Shown: piece after piece, positions 61,777 to 64,000 of the stretch
Layout: each line of letters opens with the position of its first letter
Numbering within the stretch: the first letter of the stretch is position 1
Assembly (NCBI GenBank): GCA_947359465.1
Contig: OX375872.1
Coordinates: forward strand, 79,777,641-79,841,640
Source of the DNA: Metellina segmentata
Taxonomy: Eukaryota; Arthropoda; Arachnida; Araneae; Tetragnathidae
Reading direction: 5' to 3'
DNA length: 64,000 nt
Notes under the pieces: model-generated
What the model was told of the DNA's origin: nothing
What the model saw: only the letters and a program-made list of their open reading frames with translations
Database searches by the model: none
Program-made: the position numbers and the translations under genes

Positions 61777-62070
61777 AAGTCCTGACGAATCGATGGCACT
61801 TACAGTAATGGGATTTAGCACACAAGTAGTCCGAATTTTTTGCAAATTTTGGGTGGTCGCAACGAATTTTAAAATTTAATCTAGAACATTTTAAAATGAA
61901 CTTAATGAAATTTAAACATTATTGAATGCAACAGCATAGAAGATCACGGATTAAAAAAATTTTCGTTTCCGCTTTGATTTTGTGCGGAGGAAGGATTTTC
62001 AAGCAGACGATGGAAAACAAATAATCTTTTAACACTGGAGTTACTTAGTTCTTTTTTCTATCTCCTAGAC
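61777..62070 (+). repeat. Dispersed repeat, copy 2
   Basis: It matches 52878-53136 with an extra insertion (AAGTAGTCCGAATTTTTTGC region). It ends at CTATCTCCTAGA, after which CCAGGGACGGCGAGCC resembles a hAT terminus. Confidence 0.7.
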
Positions 62071-62344
62071 CAGGGACGGCGAGCCTATTTAGAAGTTGGT
62101 CAATTTTTGTTCATTATTTTTTTAGTACTAGCTCGTGGGTCACTTGGAAAGGTGGAAGAGAGCATGGTAAAAAAACTACTTTTTTTGGTTTTTATTTTTT
62201 ATAAACCTTTAAAATGTTAATGATTCCTTTTTGTTATACCACTTATTTTTGCAAGTGGAGAGCAAAAAATCGATATAAAAGGGGAGAAATCATGCCAGCC
62301 CCCCTACACTGAGTTTTTAATGAACAAGGAAAAGAAAACAATAC

Positions 62345-62935
<591 letters not shown>

Positions 62936-62969
62936 GTTACCGCCGACGCCGCAGGATTGAAAACTGTGT

Positions 62970-64000
62970 TGTTTAGCTCGATTCTTAGACAGTTTCCCGA
63001 GAAAGTACTGATCGGAAAAAAACAAAATTAACATGGTTTGTTCTTAATTGTATTCCCTGGACAATTATTAAGATTTTTTTCCGATGCGGCTATTAGTTTA
63101 GGGTTTATTAAGCGTCAAAATTGAAGAAGCGAAATTTCTTCCGCGAGTGAGCAAAACACATACAGATTTTCAGTCTTCAGTCGTGAGTTTTTTTTTAAGA
63201 GTACCTCTCAACGTAAATTTTTGCAGCTCGTCGAGTTTTTTTTTAAATTTCAATTTGGTTAGTGATAATATTTTTTTGAAATTCGGGAAAAATCGGGACA
63301 TTTTTGTTACTTTTTTAAAAAACTGCCGTATCTATCTCTTATTACTATTAGTTTTTAATTTTTAAACTATCGCAGTATACCTCAGAATATACTCTTTCTT
63401 ACGGTACTATTATTTTTGAAATCGGTTAATAATTAAATTGGATGCGATCAAAAGTGGGTCATACAAAATTCGGAATCTTTGGATATTTTCGCTACTTTTG
63501 TTACAACCGTTAACTAAAACTGTCATATCTATATCGTATTACTATTAGTTTTTTATTTTGAAAATAGCGCAGTATACCTCAGACTGTACTCTTTCTTACG
63601 GTACCATTATTTTTTGAAAATTGGTTCATAAATAAATTCGATACAATCAAAAGTTGGTGACACAAATTTCGTATTTTTTATTTCGCGGAGCTTTGTATTC
63701 GCGGAGGGTTGTATTTTTGACTATCGGGTTTGCCAGATATCAAATTTATTGTAGCAACAATTGCCATAAAAACGATTTCTTTTTATTTGGCGAGGAAAAA
63801 GGCTCGCTTTTTCCCCTCTGTTCTCAGACGGTTTACCGAGAAAGTACAAAGTACACATCGTAAAGTTTGAAGATTAACAGGGTTTACTTAAAATTGTACA
63901 GGGAACAAGATGCATAAGATTTTTTACTCATGCGGCTATTAGTTTAGGTTGCATTAAGTGTTAAAGCAAAAAAGAGTGAAATCACTTGCGTAAGAGGTAT
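62970..64000. repeat. Duplicated AT-rich segments at the window end
   Basis: 62985-63120 and 63815-63970 share AGACAGTTTCCCGAGAAAGTAC or a variant, then ATGCGGCTATTAGTTTAGG. Between them, 63290-63470 and 63480-63670 share TATTACTATTAGTTTTT, GCAGTATACCTCAGA and ACTCTTTCTTACGGTAC. The second copy reaches close to the window edge. Confidence 0.75.

Overview
The window looks like nuclear DNA of an arthropod, most likely a spider or other chelicerate. It is AT-rich, has spliced genes with kilobase introns, and is crowded with Tc1/mariner-type DNA transposons and tRNA-headed SINEs. One Tc1 transposase (33057-33959) resembles a type I associate with spider genomes, but that assignment rests on memory and no search was run. 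There are no operons, prokaryotic genes, rRNA genes, CRISPR arrays or credible functional tRNA genes.

Host genes. (1) 84-15656, +: the last four coding exons of a trypsin-like, probably secreted serine protease; its 5' part lies left of the window. (2) 26794-27177, +: the main exon of an LSM1-like Sm protein of the mRNA-decay ring. (3) 43907-31899, -: a six-exon gene for a 231-residue StAR-related lipid transfer (START) protein; all splice phases agree. (4) 55325-55398, +: a possible signal-peptide first exon of an unidentified secreted protein. Genes 2 and 3 converge. No functional link between the genes is suggested by their order.

Repeats by region. 0-15.7 kb (protease introns): a Tc1 element, a GTF2IRD2/ZBED-type hAT relic, a Tc1 fragment, an internally deleted mariner-like element, MITEs, another Tc1 element and SINE pieces. 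16.5-20.2 kb: a dense SINE cluster between genes, including a head-to-head pair. 20.6-26.5 kb: nested MITEs and SINEs up to the LSM1-like exon. 31.9-43.9 kb: START-gene introns with four Tc1-like elements and SINEs. 44-64 kb: long-terminal-inverted-repeat elements, tandem arrays, an unclassified interspersed repeat, a very long TA microsatellite split by a SINE, and large stretches with nothing recognisable.

SINE names used here. A: head with TATAGTGGTTAAGG and GGTTCGAATCC, body about 280 bp, tail built on ATTACC. B: head with TAGCCCGGTTGG and GAGTTCGAATCC, a body related to A, tail built on TACC. C: the A head on an unrelated body, A-rich tail, about 265 bp. D and E: other tRNA-like heads, joined to related body sequence. 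F: a separate family (head TGGCTCAGTGG). Several copies have target-site duplications (TSDs) that fix their ends. Three copies with TSDs all begin at the same internal point, TCACGTT, without any tRNA-like head. This headless group, together with the head swapping, is the least ordinary thing I see in the window.
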